Origin: Alistipes sp. Zagget8
Lineage (GTDB): Bacteria; Bacteroidota; Bacteroidia; Bacteroidales; Rikenellaceae
Direction: 5' to 3'
Length of the DNA stretch: 64,000 nucleotides
NCBI GenBank assembly: GCA_001941065.1
Contig: MSHJ01000015.1
Span: forward strand, 62,001-126,000
Below are positions 7,763-16,100 of the stretch, piece after piece. Under the pieces are notes generated by a model. It made no database searches. It was given only the letters and a program-made list of their open reading frames with translations, and was not told the origin of the DNA. The translations under genes were made by a program, and so were the position numbers. Positions within the stretch are counted from its first letter, which is position 1, and each line of letters opens with the position of its first letter.

Positions 7763-8692
7763 ATGAAACCCATGCGAACTTTACTGCTAATGCTGCTGCT
7801 CGGAGCCGCGGCCTGCTCGGAAGACAAGAAAGAGACTCCGCCCGTCGAACCCTGGCCCGAGGCCGGGATGGAGGATGCCACCTATATCAATAACGGTGAA
7901 ATCCAACTGGGCGTGGACATGAAGCGCGGCGGCGCGGTGTTCCATTTCTCGGAGGCCGCGACCAAACGCAACCTGCTGAACCACTGCGACGAGGGGCGTT
8001 TCATGCAACAATCCTACTACGGCGAGGCGGACGGCAGTATCTGGAACACCCAGCCATGGGTCTGGAACCCGATTCAGGGCGGTGGCTGGCAGGGCGAAAA
8101 GGCCGAGGTCACCGACCAGAAGGTGGAGCAGAGCTCGCTGCGGGTCACGACCATCCCGGTGCATTGGGCCACGGGAAAGGCCGTCACCGAATGCCGGATG
8201 ATCGAGTCGATCTCGCTCGAAGGCCGCATCGCGCATATCCGCTACTCGTTCAGCAACCGCGGTTCGGGGGCGAAGGACCATCCTGCGACGCATCAGGAGG
8301 TGCCCGCAATCTTTGTGGACTGGGACCTGAAGAATTATGTCTTTTACGACGGTGACAAGCCGTGGACGGGCGGCGAACTCAAATCCGAGGTGCCGGGACG
8401 GTTGGACCTGACCGGCAAGAACGAGGAACGCAACCGCACGGAACACTGGGCGGCGTATGTCGACGACACGGGGTGGGGCATCGGCGTCTACACGCCCGGC
8501 ACGGAGCTTTCGACGACCTACCGGTTCGGCTCGGGCCCCGGAGGTCCCATGAGCGGCGCGTGCTCCTATTTCGCGCCGATCCGCACCTTCGCCGTCACGG
8601 AGGGACTCGCCTATACCTATGATGTCTATATGATGATCGGCACGGTCGAGGAGCTGCGTGCGGCCTTTTACGCCATCCGCGAAAAGGAGTAG
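7763..8692 (+). CDS. Lipoprotein of unknown function
   Basis: 309 residues. The N-terminus MKPMRTLLLMLLLGAAACSED is a clear lipoprotein signal with the cysteine at about residue 18. The rest is rich in beta strands, aromatic residues and glycine (for instance GGAVFHFSEA, NLLNHCDEGRFMQQSYYG and GWGIGVYTPGTE), which suggests a beta-sandwich of the kind seen in mutarotase-like or carbohydrate-acting proteins, but no catalytic motif can be named. ATG at 7763 was chosen because a TATCTTCG box lies at 7740-7747. It stands alone between the DUF4435 gene and the next promoter repeat. Confidence 0.8.
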   Translation: MKPMRTLLLMLLLGAAACSEDKKETPPVEPWPEAGMEDATYINNGEIQLGVDMKRGGAVFHFSEAATKRNLLNHCDEGRFMQQSYYGEADGSIWNTQPWVWNPIQGGGWQGEKAEVTDQKVEQSSLRVTTIPVHWATGKAVTECRMIESISLEGRIAHIRYSFSNRGSGAKDHPATHQEVPAIFVDWDLKNYVFYDGDKPWTGGELKSEVPGRLDLTGKNEERNRTEHWAAYVDDTGWGIGVYTPGTELSTTYRFGSGPGGPMSGACSYFAPIRTFAVTEGLAYTYDVYMMIGTVEELRAAFYAIREKE

Positions 8693-8702
8693 TCCGAGTA
8701 AT

Positions 8703-8866
8703 TCCGGTCAGTCGGAACGTTTTGCCGGACCGCGCACAATTCGGTTTTGCATCCAGCCGCCTTTTTTCTATCTTTGGTGTCGTAACGACACTTTTATCAG
8801 TCGGGACGTTTTGCCGAACCGCATACAATTCGGTTTTGGTACCGTTCGTTCTTTTTTCTATCTTTG
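8703..8866 (+). promoter_or_regulatory. Tandem 90-bp promoter repeats (two units)
   Basis: The first unit ends in TATCTTTG (8769-8776), directly followed by the perfect palindrome GTGTCGTAACGACAC (8777-8791). The second ends in TATCTTTG (8859-8866), exactly 90 nt later. Between them are TCAGTCGGGACGTTTTGCC and AATTCGGTTTTG, shared with the first unit. The second box is 51 nt before the SUI1 gene. Confidence 0.75.
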
Positions 8867-8917
8867 CGGAAAATAATTCGCCCGTTTCGGCGTTTTATTT
8901 CAACCATTTGAACAGCT

Positions 8918-9265
8918 ATGGCGGACAACGACTGGAAAGCGCGGCTCGGGATGGTCTATTCGACCGATCCCGGCTTCAAATATGAAACGGACGATGAACC
9001 GGAGGCGGAGACCCTGCCCCCGGCGCGGCAGGACCTGCGGGTGTGGCTCGACCGCAAGCAGCGGGCCGGCAAGGTCGTGACCCTGGTCAAAGGCTTTGTG
9101 GGCCGCGATGAGGACCTGCAGGAGCTGGCGCGTCTGCTGAAGACCAAATGCGGCGTCGGAGGCGCTGCCAAGGAGGGCGAAATCATCATCCAGGGCGACC
9201 ACCGCGACCGCGTGGTCGATATTCTCACCCGCAGCGGCTACCGCTGTAAAAAAGCCGGATCGTAG
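8918..9265 (+). CDS. SUI1/eIF1-like translation factor (YciH type)
   Basis: 115 residues. A short acidic N-terminus is followed by an SUI1 domain (about 40-112) with VVTLVKGFVGRDEDLQELARLLKTKCGVGG and EIIIQGDHRDRVVDIL, the core of YciH. Bacterial members resemble eukaryotic eIF1 and can affect start-codon selection; the in vivo role is unclear. The stop codon is 1 nt before the GTG start of the next gene, so the two are translationally coupled. Transcription probably begins in the tandem promoter repeat just upstream. Confidence 0.9.
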   Translation: MADNDWKARLGMVYSTDPGFKYETDDEPEAETLPPARQDLRVWLDRKQRAGKVVTLVKGFVGRDEDLQELARLLKTKCGVGGAAKEGEIIIQGDHRDRVVDILTRSGYRCKKAGS

Positions 9266-9266
9266 C

Positions 9267-12212
9267 GTGCGCCGGCTGTTATTGCTGTTCGCGCTTCTTT
9301 GCGCGGTGTGCGGTGCCGAGCGTGCCGCGGCCCAGTACTACACCTGGGGTTCGGACGCCCCGATGAAATGGTCGACGATCCGCACGCCCGACGTGCGGAT
9401 GATCTATCCCGACACCGTGTCGGCCGTCGCCCGGCGCACGCTGTTCTATATCCGCACCGTGCAGCCCGACATCTCCTACGGCTTCCGCCACGGTCCGATG
9501 CGCATTCCCTTCGTCATGCACCCCGAGAATTTCCAGTCGAACGGGCTGGTGATGTACCTCCCGAAGCGTGTGGAGTTCCTCACCTCGCCGGCCATCGAAG
9601 GCTATTCGATGCCGTGGTACAAACAGCTCGTGGCCCACGAATACCGCCATGCCGTGCAGTACAACAACCTCGACCGGGGCGTCATCCGCGCCCTGAGTTA
9701 CGTGCTGGGGCAGCAGGGTTCGACCATCGGCCTGCTGTGCATGCCGATCTGGGCCATGGAGGGCGATGCCGTGATGTCCGAGACGATGATGTCGTCGTTC
9801 GGCCGCGGGCTCCAGCCCTCGTTCTCGATGGCCTACCGCGCGATGGGGAGCGTCGGCCGCGACCGCTGCAACATCGACCGCTGGTTCTGCGGCTCCTACC
9901 GCGACTACATCCCCGACCACTACGAGCTGGGCTACCAGATATGCTCCTATGCCTATGAGCGTTACGGCGAGAATGTCTGGGACAAGGTTGCGTGGTACGG
10001 TTCGCGCAACCCCTACGTGCTGGCCACCACGCGCGTCGCTTTAGGCAAATTCTACAAGACCAACGTCCAGAAGCTCTTCCGCGAGACCTTCGACGAACTG
10101 GAACGCTATTGGGCGTCGCTGCCCGCAACCGAGGACAGCGCCGCGACCCTTACGGAGCTTCCCGAAAAGAACTACACCACCTACCAGTGGCCCCTGCCGC
10201 TGGGCGACACCGCCGTGCTGGCACTCAAGACCGACCTCGACCGGGTGTCGCGTTTCGTTGTGATCGACCGCCGCACGGGCGAAGAGCGCCGCATCTGCTA
10301 TACGGGGCAGGTCTCGACCCGCCCGTCGCTGAACGGCGGCCGCGTGTGGTGGACCGAATACCGCCGTTCGAAACTTTTCGAACAGCGTGTCAATTCGCAG
10401 CTCTGCTACATGGACCTCGCCGACGGCATACCGCGTTCGGTCGCCGGACGCCGCCGGGCGCTCTTCCCGGTGGAGACGCCCGATGAACTGGGCTGGGTCG
10501 AATACAATCCCGACGGCCGCTATACGGTCGTCGTGCAGCGTGGGACCGACTCCGTGCGGCGTCTGGCGACGCCCGACCGGGCCGAGGTGCACGGACTGGC
10601 GTGGGACGACCTGACGGTGGCGTGGTATGTCCTCGTCACCGACGACAGCGGCATGTGGATCGGCCGCATCGACAGCGAGGGGGTTCATCCGATTACCGAA
10701 GGGGCCTACATCACGCTTTCGAACCTCCGGGCCGCCGACGGCAAACTCTACTACGGTTCGATCGCCTCGGGCCGCGACGAAGCCCACTGCTATGACCTGA
10801 TGGCCCGCCGCGAATACCGCATCTCGACCTCGGCCTACGGCTCGTTTTCGCCGGCCCCGGCCGGCGGGGAGGTGCTGCTGACGACCTATGACCGCCGTGG
10901 CTACCGGGTCACGGAGCAGGCGGCCGACATCGCGGACAGCCTGCTGATTCCCGTCACGCCGTCGCGCCTGCCGGTCAACCTCGTCAATCCGCCCCGCAAA
11001 CGCTGGGATGTGGTGAATCTCGACACGGTGCGTTTTACGACGTCGGATTCCGTCGCGCAGTGCGGCGATTTCCGCACGAAGCGTTACCGCAAGGTCCCCA
11101 ACCTGGTGAACGTCCACAGCTGGATGCCCGTGGCGTTCAATCCCTTCGCCGCGGTCGACGAACACGTCATCGACCTCAATGTGGGCTTCACGCTCATGTC
11201 GCAGAACCTGCTTTCGAACACCGAGGCCTATGCCTCCTACGGCTGGAACCGTCACGAAGGGTCGCTCGTGAACCTCGGGGTGCGCTATTTCGGACTGGGC
11301 GTGCGCTTCGACCTCGATGCCTCCTACGGCGGCAACCAGCTCTTCTACTCGCTGTCGGCCTACGATCCCGAGACGGGCAACCCGGTTTACCAGAAACGTC
11401 CGGCGCCCGACAAATACTACTCCGTGGGGCTGTCGGCCACGCTGCCGCTCTATTTCCAGCAGGGATACCATACGCGCCAGCTCTCCGTCTCCACGGGCTG
11501 GAACTATTCGAACGGCATGGTCGCCAATCTGGACAAGATCGAATGGGGCGTCAACGGGGGTATCTCCAATATCCAGCGGATCGGTTTCCGCGAGGGACTG
11601 CACAAACTCTCGTTCGGTGTGGGCTTTTCGGACCAGGTGCGTATGTCCCACCGCGACATCGCGCCCCGCTGGGGATACACCCTCAGCACGAACTATACGT
11701 TCAACCCTGCGAACTCCCATTTCAGCGACCTGATTTCGTTCTACGGGCAGGCTTACCTGCCGGGATTCGTGCTCCACAACTCGCTGAAGGTCGCCGCCAC
11801 GTACCAGACCTCGCTCGGCGGCTACAAGTTCCCGTCGGGATATGCGCCGCTCAGTTACCGTTCGACGCGCCTCATTCCGCGCGGATTCACCTCGGCGGAC
11901 ATCGTTTCGAACAACTACACGGCCGCTTCGGTCGATTACCAGCTGCCGGTGTGGTGTCCCGAAGGCGGCATCGGTTCGGTGATCTACATCAAGCGCATCC
12001 GGCTCAACGCCGGAGGCGACTATGCGCAGTTCCGGGACATCGGGCGCGGGGGGATGGCCTGGCGGCGAATCTGGTCTGCGGGCGGCGACATCGTCGTCGA
12101 TTTCAACGCTTTCCGCCAGCCGGCGTCGGCCACCTCGACCTTCAAGCTGTCGTGTTACCATCCGTCGAGTGGCGGCGTGTGGGTTGCGGCGTCGGTCGGG
12201 CTGCCGTTTTAA
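9267..12212 (+). CDS. Large secreted protein with HExxH metallopeptidase-like domain, propeller and C-terminal barrel-like part
   Basis: 981 residues, GTG start chosen because MRRLLLLFALLCAVCGAERAAAQ is a good signal peptide and nothing suitable precedes it. HEYRH at 124-128 is a gluzincin-type zinc motif in a peptidase MA-like region (about 30-280). Residues about 300-560 carry repeated strands like a TolB propeller. From about 620 to the end there are alternating amphipathic strands rich in Y, G and F and a terminal F, like an outer-membrane barrel. The peptidase activity is not proven: a downstream glutamate zinc ligand may be in WAMEGDAVMSE. Coupled to the SUI1 gene upstream. Confidence 0.8.
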   Translation: MRRLLLLFALLCAVCGAERAAAQYYTWGSDAPMKWSTIRTPDVRMIYPDTVSAVARRTLFYIRTVQPDISYGFRHGPMRIPFVMHPENFQSNGLVMYLPKRVEFLTSPAIEGYSMPWYKQLVAHEYRHAVQYNNLDRGVIRALSYVLGQQGSTIGLLCMPIWAMEGDAVMSETMMSSFGRGLQPSFSMAYRAMGSVGRDRCNIDRWFCGSYRDYIPDHYELGYQICSYAYERYGENVWDKVAWYGSRNPYVLATTRVALGKFYKTNVQKLFRETFDELERYWASLPATEDSAATLTELPEKNYTTYQWPLPLGDTAVLALKTDLDRVSRFVVIDRRTGEERRICYTGQVSTRPSLNGGRVWWTEYRRSKLFEQRVNSQLCYMDLADGIPRSVAGRRRALFPVETPDELGWVEYNPDGRYTVVVQRGTDSVRRLATPDRAEVHGLAWDDLTVAWYVLVTDDSGMWIGRIDSEGVHPITEGAYITLSNLRAADGKLYYGSIASGRDEAHCYDLMARREYRISTSAYGSFSPAPAGGEVLLTTYDRRGYRVTEQAADIADSLLIPVTPSRLPVNLVNPPRKRWDVVNLDTVRFTTSDSVAQCGDFRTKRYRKVPNLVNVHSWMPVAFNPFAAVDEHVIDLNVGFTLMSQNLLSNTEAYASYGWNRHEGSLVNLGVRYFGLGVRFDLDASYGGNQLFYSLSAYDPETGNPVYQKRPAPDKYYSVGLSATLPLYFQQGYHTRQLSVSTGWNYSNGMVANLDKIEWGVNGGISNIQRIGFREGLHKLSFGVGFSDQVRMSHRDIAPRWGYTLSTNYTFNPANSHFSDLISFYGQAYLPGFVLHNSLKVAATYQTSLGGYKFPSGYAPLSYRSTRLIPRGFTSADIVSNNYTAASVDYQLPVWCPEGGIGSVIYIKRIRLNAGGDYAQFRDIGRGGMAWRRIWSAGGDIVVDFNAFRQPASATSTFKLSCYHPSSGGVWVAASVGLPF

Positions 12213-12223
12213 GGAATATTTCG

Positions 12224-12231
12224 TATCTTTG
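12224..12231 (+). promoter_or_regulatory. -7 box of the PBP1A gene
   Basis: TATCTTTG, 17 nt before the ATG at 12249, in the 36-nt gap after the metallopeptidase-like gene. Confidence 0.55.
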
Positions 12232-12248
12232 CTCCAAAATTCGGTCTT

Positions 12249-14651
12249 ATGACACAGCGTAAAAAGACGGGCGTCAGCCCGAAAACGATAAAATGGATCT
12301 GGTGCATAGCGCTTGCACCTTTCGCGCTCGTGGCCGTGATGCTGCTGCTGACTGCCCTGGGCGTGTTCGGACGCATGCCCTCGTTCGAGGAGCTGGAGAA
12401 TCCCCGCAGCAACCTCGCCACGGAGATTTACTCCGAGGACGGCAAGGTCATCGGCTCGTTTTTCGTGCAGAACCGTTCCTACGTGCAGTATGCCGACCTC
12501 TATCCGTCGGACTCGACGCTCCACATCCGGCTCGGCGGACACGAGGTGCCGCCGATCGTCGCGGCGCTCATCTCGACCGAGGATGCCCGTTTCCGCGGGC
12601 ATTCGGGCATCGACATCCCCTCGCTGGCCCGCGTGGCCGTGAAGACCCTGCTGTTGCAAAACACCTCGCAGGGCGGCGGTTCGACCATCACCCAGCAGCT
12701 GGCCAAGAACCTCTTTCCGCGCGACACGGCCCGCAACCGCGGGGCCATCGTCCGCAAAGCCAAACTCGTGACGGCGAAATTCAAGGAGTGGATCACGGCT
12801 CTTAAACTCGAATACAACTACACCAAGGAGGAGATCGCCGCGATGTACCTCAATACGGTGGAATTCGGCTCGAACGCTTATGGCATCAAGTCGGCGGCCC
12901 ATACCTTTTTCAACAAGGAGCCCGACGAACTGAACGTGCAGGAGGCGGCCGTGCTGGTGGGCGTGGTGAACGCCCCGACGCGCTATTCCCCCGTGCGCAA
13001 TCCGGACAACGCCCTCGTGCGCCGCAACCTCGTGCTTTCGCGCATGGAGGCTGCCGGGGCGCTGACGCGCCGGCAGCGGGACTCGATTTCGGCGCTGCCC
13101 ATCGTGCTGAACTATAAGCCTATATCGCATAACGAAGGCTCGGCGACCTATTTCCGCGAGATGCTGCGCCTGGTGATGAACGCTGAGCGGCCCAAGCGCA
13201 GCCAGTTCTACAACGAATGGGACTACGACCAGGCGGTGAAGGAGTACGACGAGAATCCGCTCTACGGCTGGTGCCTCAAGAACCGCAAGGCCGACGGCAC
13301 CGCGTACAACATCTACCGCGACGGACTGAAAATCTATACCACGGTCAACTCCGTGATGCAGGCCTATGCCGAGCAGGCCGTGCAGCGGCAGATGGAGAAG
13401 GAGATTCAGCCCAAAATGGATGCGCAGTACCGCAGTACGAAGACGCTCTTCATCGGCGCCGACCGGGAGGAGCGCGAGCGCATCATGCGCCACGCCATCC
13501 GCTATTCGGACCGCTACCGCGAGATGAAAAACGCCGGGGCGAGCGAGAAGCAGATACAGGCGTCGTTCGACAAGGCCTGTCACATGAAGGTCTTCACCTA
13601 CAAGGGCGAGCGCGACACGCTGATGACCCCGCGCGACTCGATTCTCCACCACAAGCGGATCATGCGTGCCTCGATGGTGGCGCTCGATCCCCGCACGGGC
13701 TTTGTAAAGGCCTATGTCGGAGGACCTAATTTCCGTTATTTCAAGTACGACATGGCCAAGCAGGGCAAGCGGCAGATCGGTTCGACGATCAAACCCTTCG
13801 TCTACACCTTCGCCATCGACCACCTGGGGCTGACGCCCTGCACGATGGTCCCGAACCTGCCGACGACCATCGAGACGGCCAACGGTACGGCCTGGTCGCC
13901 GAAGGAGGCCGGCAATGTCGAGTACGACGGCGTGCTGCATCCCCTGAGCTGGGGCCTCGCACGCAGCCGCAACAACTATTCGGCGTGGATCATGAAGCAG
14001 GCCAAGCAGCCTGCTGCCGTGGCCGACTTCATCCACAACATGGGCATCCGCAGCTATATCGATCCCGTACCGGCGCTGGCCCTCGGTTCCTCGGAGTCGA
14101 ACGTTTACGAGCTGGTGAGCGCTTTCTCGACCTTCGCCAACCAGGGCGTGCACACCGATCCGATCTTCGTGACCCGCATCGAGGACCGGCAGGGCAACCT
14201 GATCGCCTCGTTCATTCCCCAGTCGCAGGACGCCATCAGCGAGCGCACGGCCTACACGATGCTCACGATGCTGCAGGGCGTGGTCAACTCGGGAACGGCC
14301 GGACGCCTGAAATGGCAGTTCGGGTTCAACGGCGTGGAGATAGGCGGCAAGACCGGCACCTCGAACAAGAACCGCGATGCGTGGTTCATGTGCGTGGCTC
14401 CGAAGCTCGTCGCAGGGGCCTGGGTCGGCGGCGAGGACCAGTCGGTGCACTTTATCCGGGGCGGCGAGGGCAGTGTGATGGCCCTGCCGATCGTCGGTGA
14501 CTTTATGAAGCGGGTTTACGACGACGGCCGCTTCGGCATCAGCCGCGGAGATCAGTTCCTGCGTCCGGCGATGATGCCGCATTACGACTGCGACGAAGAG
14601 GCCGACCCCGAGGGACAGAACACCTCCGACGAAGACGACTTTTTCGACTGA
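12249..14651 (+). CDS. Penicillin-binding protein 1A (class A, bifunctional)
   Basis: Polymerises glycan strands and cross-links peptides at the outer face of the inner membrane. 800 residues: one membrane helix (about 16-38), a GT51 domain with the catalytic Glu111 in TEDARFRGHSGID and GGSTITQQLAKNLF, then a transpeptidase domain with Ser512 in GSTIKPF, the SxN motif in SRNN and Lys701 in KTGTSN. All three transpeptidase motifs are intact. The stop codon runs straight into a palindrome (14652-14668) that may end transcription. Its substrate depends on diaminopimelate from dapD, lysC and asd nearby. Confidence 0.96.
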   Translation: MTQRKKTGVSPKTIKWIWCIALAPFALVAVMLLLTALGVFGRMPSFEELENPRSNLATEIYSEDGKVIGSFFVQNRSYVQYADLYPSDSTLHIRLGGHEVPPIVAALISTEDARFRGHSGIDIPSLARVAVKTLLLQNTSQGGGSTITQQLAKNLFPRDTARNRGAIVRKAKLVTAKFKEWITALKLEYNYTKEEIAAMYLNTVEFGSNAYGIKSAAHTFFNKEPDELNVQEAAVLVGVVNAPTRYSPVRNPDNALVRRNLVLSRMEAAGALTRRQRDSISALPIVLNYKPISHNEGSATYFREMLRLVMNAERPKRSQFYNEWDYDQAVKEYDENPLYGWCLKNRKADGTAYNIYRDGLKIYTTVNSVMQAYAEQAVQRQMEKEIQPKMDAQYRSTKTLFIGADREERERIMRHAIRYSDRYREMKNAGASEKQIQASFDKACHMKVFTYKGERDTLMTPRDSILHHKRIMRASMVALDPRTGFVKAYVGGPNFRYFKYDMAKQGKRQIGSTIKPFVYTFAIDHLGLTPCTMVPNLPTTIETANGTAWSPKEAGNVEYDGVLHPLSWGLARSRNNYSAWIMKQAKQPAAVADFIHNMGIRSYIDPVPALALGSSESNVYELVSAFSTFANQGVHTDPIFVTRIEDRQGNLIASFIPQSQDAISERTAYTMLTMLQGVVNSGTAGRLKWQFGFNGVEIGGKTGTSNKNRDAWFMCVAPKLVAGAWVGGEDQSVHFIRGGEGSVMALPIVGDFMKRVYDDGRFGISRGDQFLRPAMMPHYDCDEEADPEGQNTSDEDDFFD

Positions 14652-14845
14652 CCCGCCTAAGAGGCGGGTTTTAGGGGCGGCGGTTTGTTATAACGGTTCC
14701 GATCCTCGTCGGCGCTTCCATCACCCCATCCCCTCCGTTTTTTAGACGGAACGGGAGCGCGGACGAGGTTCGGGTGCATCACGACCGACTATCGCCCCTA
14801 AGACCCACCTCTTAGGTGGGAGGGTTTTGTAATTCAGACTGAATT
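14652..14845 (+). repeat. Paired palindromic element E3 between PBP1A gene and asd (REPIN-like)
   Basis: Left palindrome CCCGCC-taaga-GGCGGG (14652-14668) with TTTTAGGGGCGG, and inverted right palindrome CCCACC-tctta-GGTGGG (14804-14820) preceded by TCGCCCCTAAGA. Stems differ at paired positions while loop and flanks are kept. The right half continues with GGTTTTGTAA and a perfect palindrome AATTCAG-a-CTGAATT (14831-14845). A weaker hairpin (TCCGT/ACGGA, about 14736-14752) lies between. No gene is seen in this gap. Confidence 0.78.
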
Positions 14846-14856
14846 TGTTATATTTG
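14826..14856 (+). promoter_or_regulatory. Promoter of asd, partly made from repeat E3
   Basis: -33 TTTG at 14826-14829, 19-nt spacer, -7 TATATTTG at 14849-14856. The -33 box is inside the conserved GGTTTTGTAA arm of the palindromic element, so the element supplies half of the promoter. Confidence 0.75.
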
Positions 14857-14922
14857 CCCCGGAGCTCCCGTGTACGGTTCGTCCGAGCGGGAACGATGAT
14901 CACTTTATTAACTTTAATCAGG

Positions 14923-15915
14923 ATGAAAATTGCTATTGTGGGCGTCAGCGGTGCTGTGGGCCAGGAATTTCTGCGGATTTTGGAGGAACGGGCGCTGCCG
15001 ATCGACGAACTCGTGCTGTTCGGCTCGGAACGCAGCGCGGGACGTAAGTATAAGTTTCGCGGAAAGGAAATCGAGGTCAGGCTGCTGCAACACAACGACG
15101 ATTTCAAGGGTATCGACTTTGCCCTGACCTCGGCCGGGGCGGGAACGTCGAAGGAGTTCGCCGAAACGATTACCAAGCACGGCACGATCATGATCGACAA
15201 CTCGAGCGCCTTCCGTATGGATGCCGACGTGCCCCTCGTGGTGCCGGAGGTCAATCCCGAAGACGCGAAGAATGCGCCCCGCCGCATCATCGCCAACCCC
15301 AACTGCACGACGATCCAGATGGTCGTGGCGCTGAACGCCATCGAGAAGGTCTCGCACATCACCCGCGTACACGTCTCGACCTATCAGTCGGCCAGCGGCG
15401 CCGGAGCCTCGGGCATGGCCGAACTGGTGGAGCAGCATGCCGAACTGGTTGCGGGCAAGGAGCCTACGGTGGCGAAATTTGCTTTCCAGCTGGCCTATAA
15501 CGTGATTCCGCATATCGATGTCTTCACCGACAACGACTACACGAAGGAGGAGATGAAGATGTTCCACGAGACGCGCAAGATCATGCACTCGGACATCCGC
15601 GTTTCGGCGACCTGCGTGCGTGTCCCGGTGATGCGGGCCCATTCGGAGAGCGTGTGGCTCGAGACCGAACGCCCCGTGTCGGCGGAGGAGGCCCGCGCGG
15701 CTTTCGCCAGTGAGCCGGGCGTGGTGCTGATGGACGAGCCGGCCGGCAAGGTTTACCCGATGCCGCTGTTCATCGCCGGCAAGGACCCCGTTTACGTGGG
15801 CCGCATCCGCAAGGACCTGACCTGCGAGAACGGACTGACGTTCTGGTGTGTGAGCGACCAGATCAAGAAGGGCGCGGCGCTCAATGCCGTGCAGATTCTC
15901 GAAACGCTGATTTAG
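14923..15915 (+). CDS. asd: Aspartate-semialdehyde dehydrogenase
   Basis: NADPH-dependent reduction of aspartyl phosphate to the semialdehyde, the branch point to lysine/diaminopimelate and threonine. 330 residues. The start [16 protein letters not shown] is the Rossmann motif; the catalytic cysteine is Cys128 in [20 protein letters not shown] follows as in the family. ATG at 14923 is chosen as the codon immediately before the Rossmann strand; an earlier in-frame opening runs into the promoter. Not linked to lysC but both are preceded by the same kind of paired palindrome. Confidence 0.96.
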   Translation: MKIAIVGVSGAVGQEFLRILEERALPIDELVLFGSERSAGRKYKFRGKEIEVRLLQHNDDFKGIDFALTSAGAGTSKEFAETITKHGTIMIDNSSAFRMDADVPLVVPEVNPEDAKNAPRRIIANPNCTTIQMVVALNAIEKVSHITRVHVSTYQSASGAGASGMAELVEQHAELVAGKEPTVAKFAFQLAYNVIPHIDVFTDNDYTKEEMKMFHETRKIMHSDIRVSATCVRVPVMRAHSESVWLETERPVSAEEARAAFASEPGVVLMDEPAGKVYPMPLFIAGKDPVYVGRIRKDLTCENGLTFWCVSDQIKKGAALNAVQILETLI

Positions 15916-15955
15916 TTTTTGATTCCGGCGGGCATCTTTGCCCTTGCTTGCGTGT

Positions 15956-15995
15956 GGCGCAGACAGGTCGTGCTTCGGTACCGACCTTCTGCGCC
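15956..15995 (+). other. Strong hairpin with UUCG tetraloop between asd and the recombinase
   Basis: GGCGCAG pairs with CTGCGCC and AGGTCG with CGACCT, capped by TGC-TTCG-GTA, a C(UUCG)G tetraloop. No T-run follows, so it is a poor intrinsic terminator. It may be a structured 5' leader of the recombinase mRNA or a recombination site; the sequence does not decide. Confidence 0.5.
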
Positions 15996-16100
15996 GCACT
16001 TCGTTTGAATTCGGTTTCTCCTGTCACGGAATTCCTGGTCCCGCAGTTTTTCACGGCATGCTAAATGTAGGATATTTGCGACCTTTCGGAACAAAATCCT

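Noticed and set aside
10041..14582. A 1513-codon open frame on the minus strand opposite the metallopeptidase-like and PBP1A genes
   Set aside because: GC-rich third-position shadow; composition is rich in R, H, V and G, there is no domain, and the plus strand carries two clear genes.
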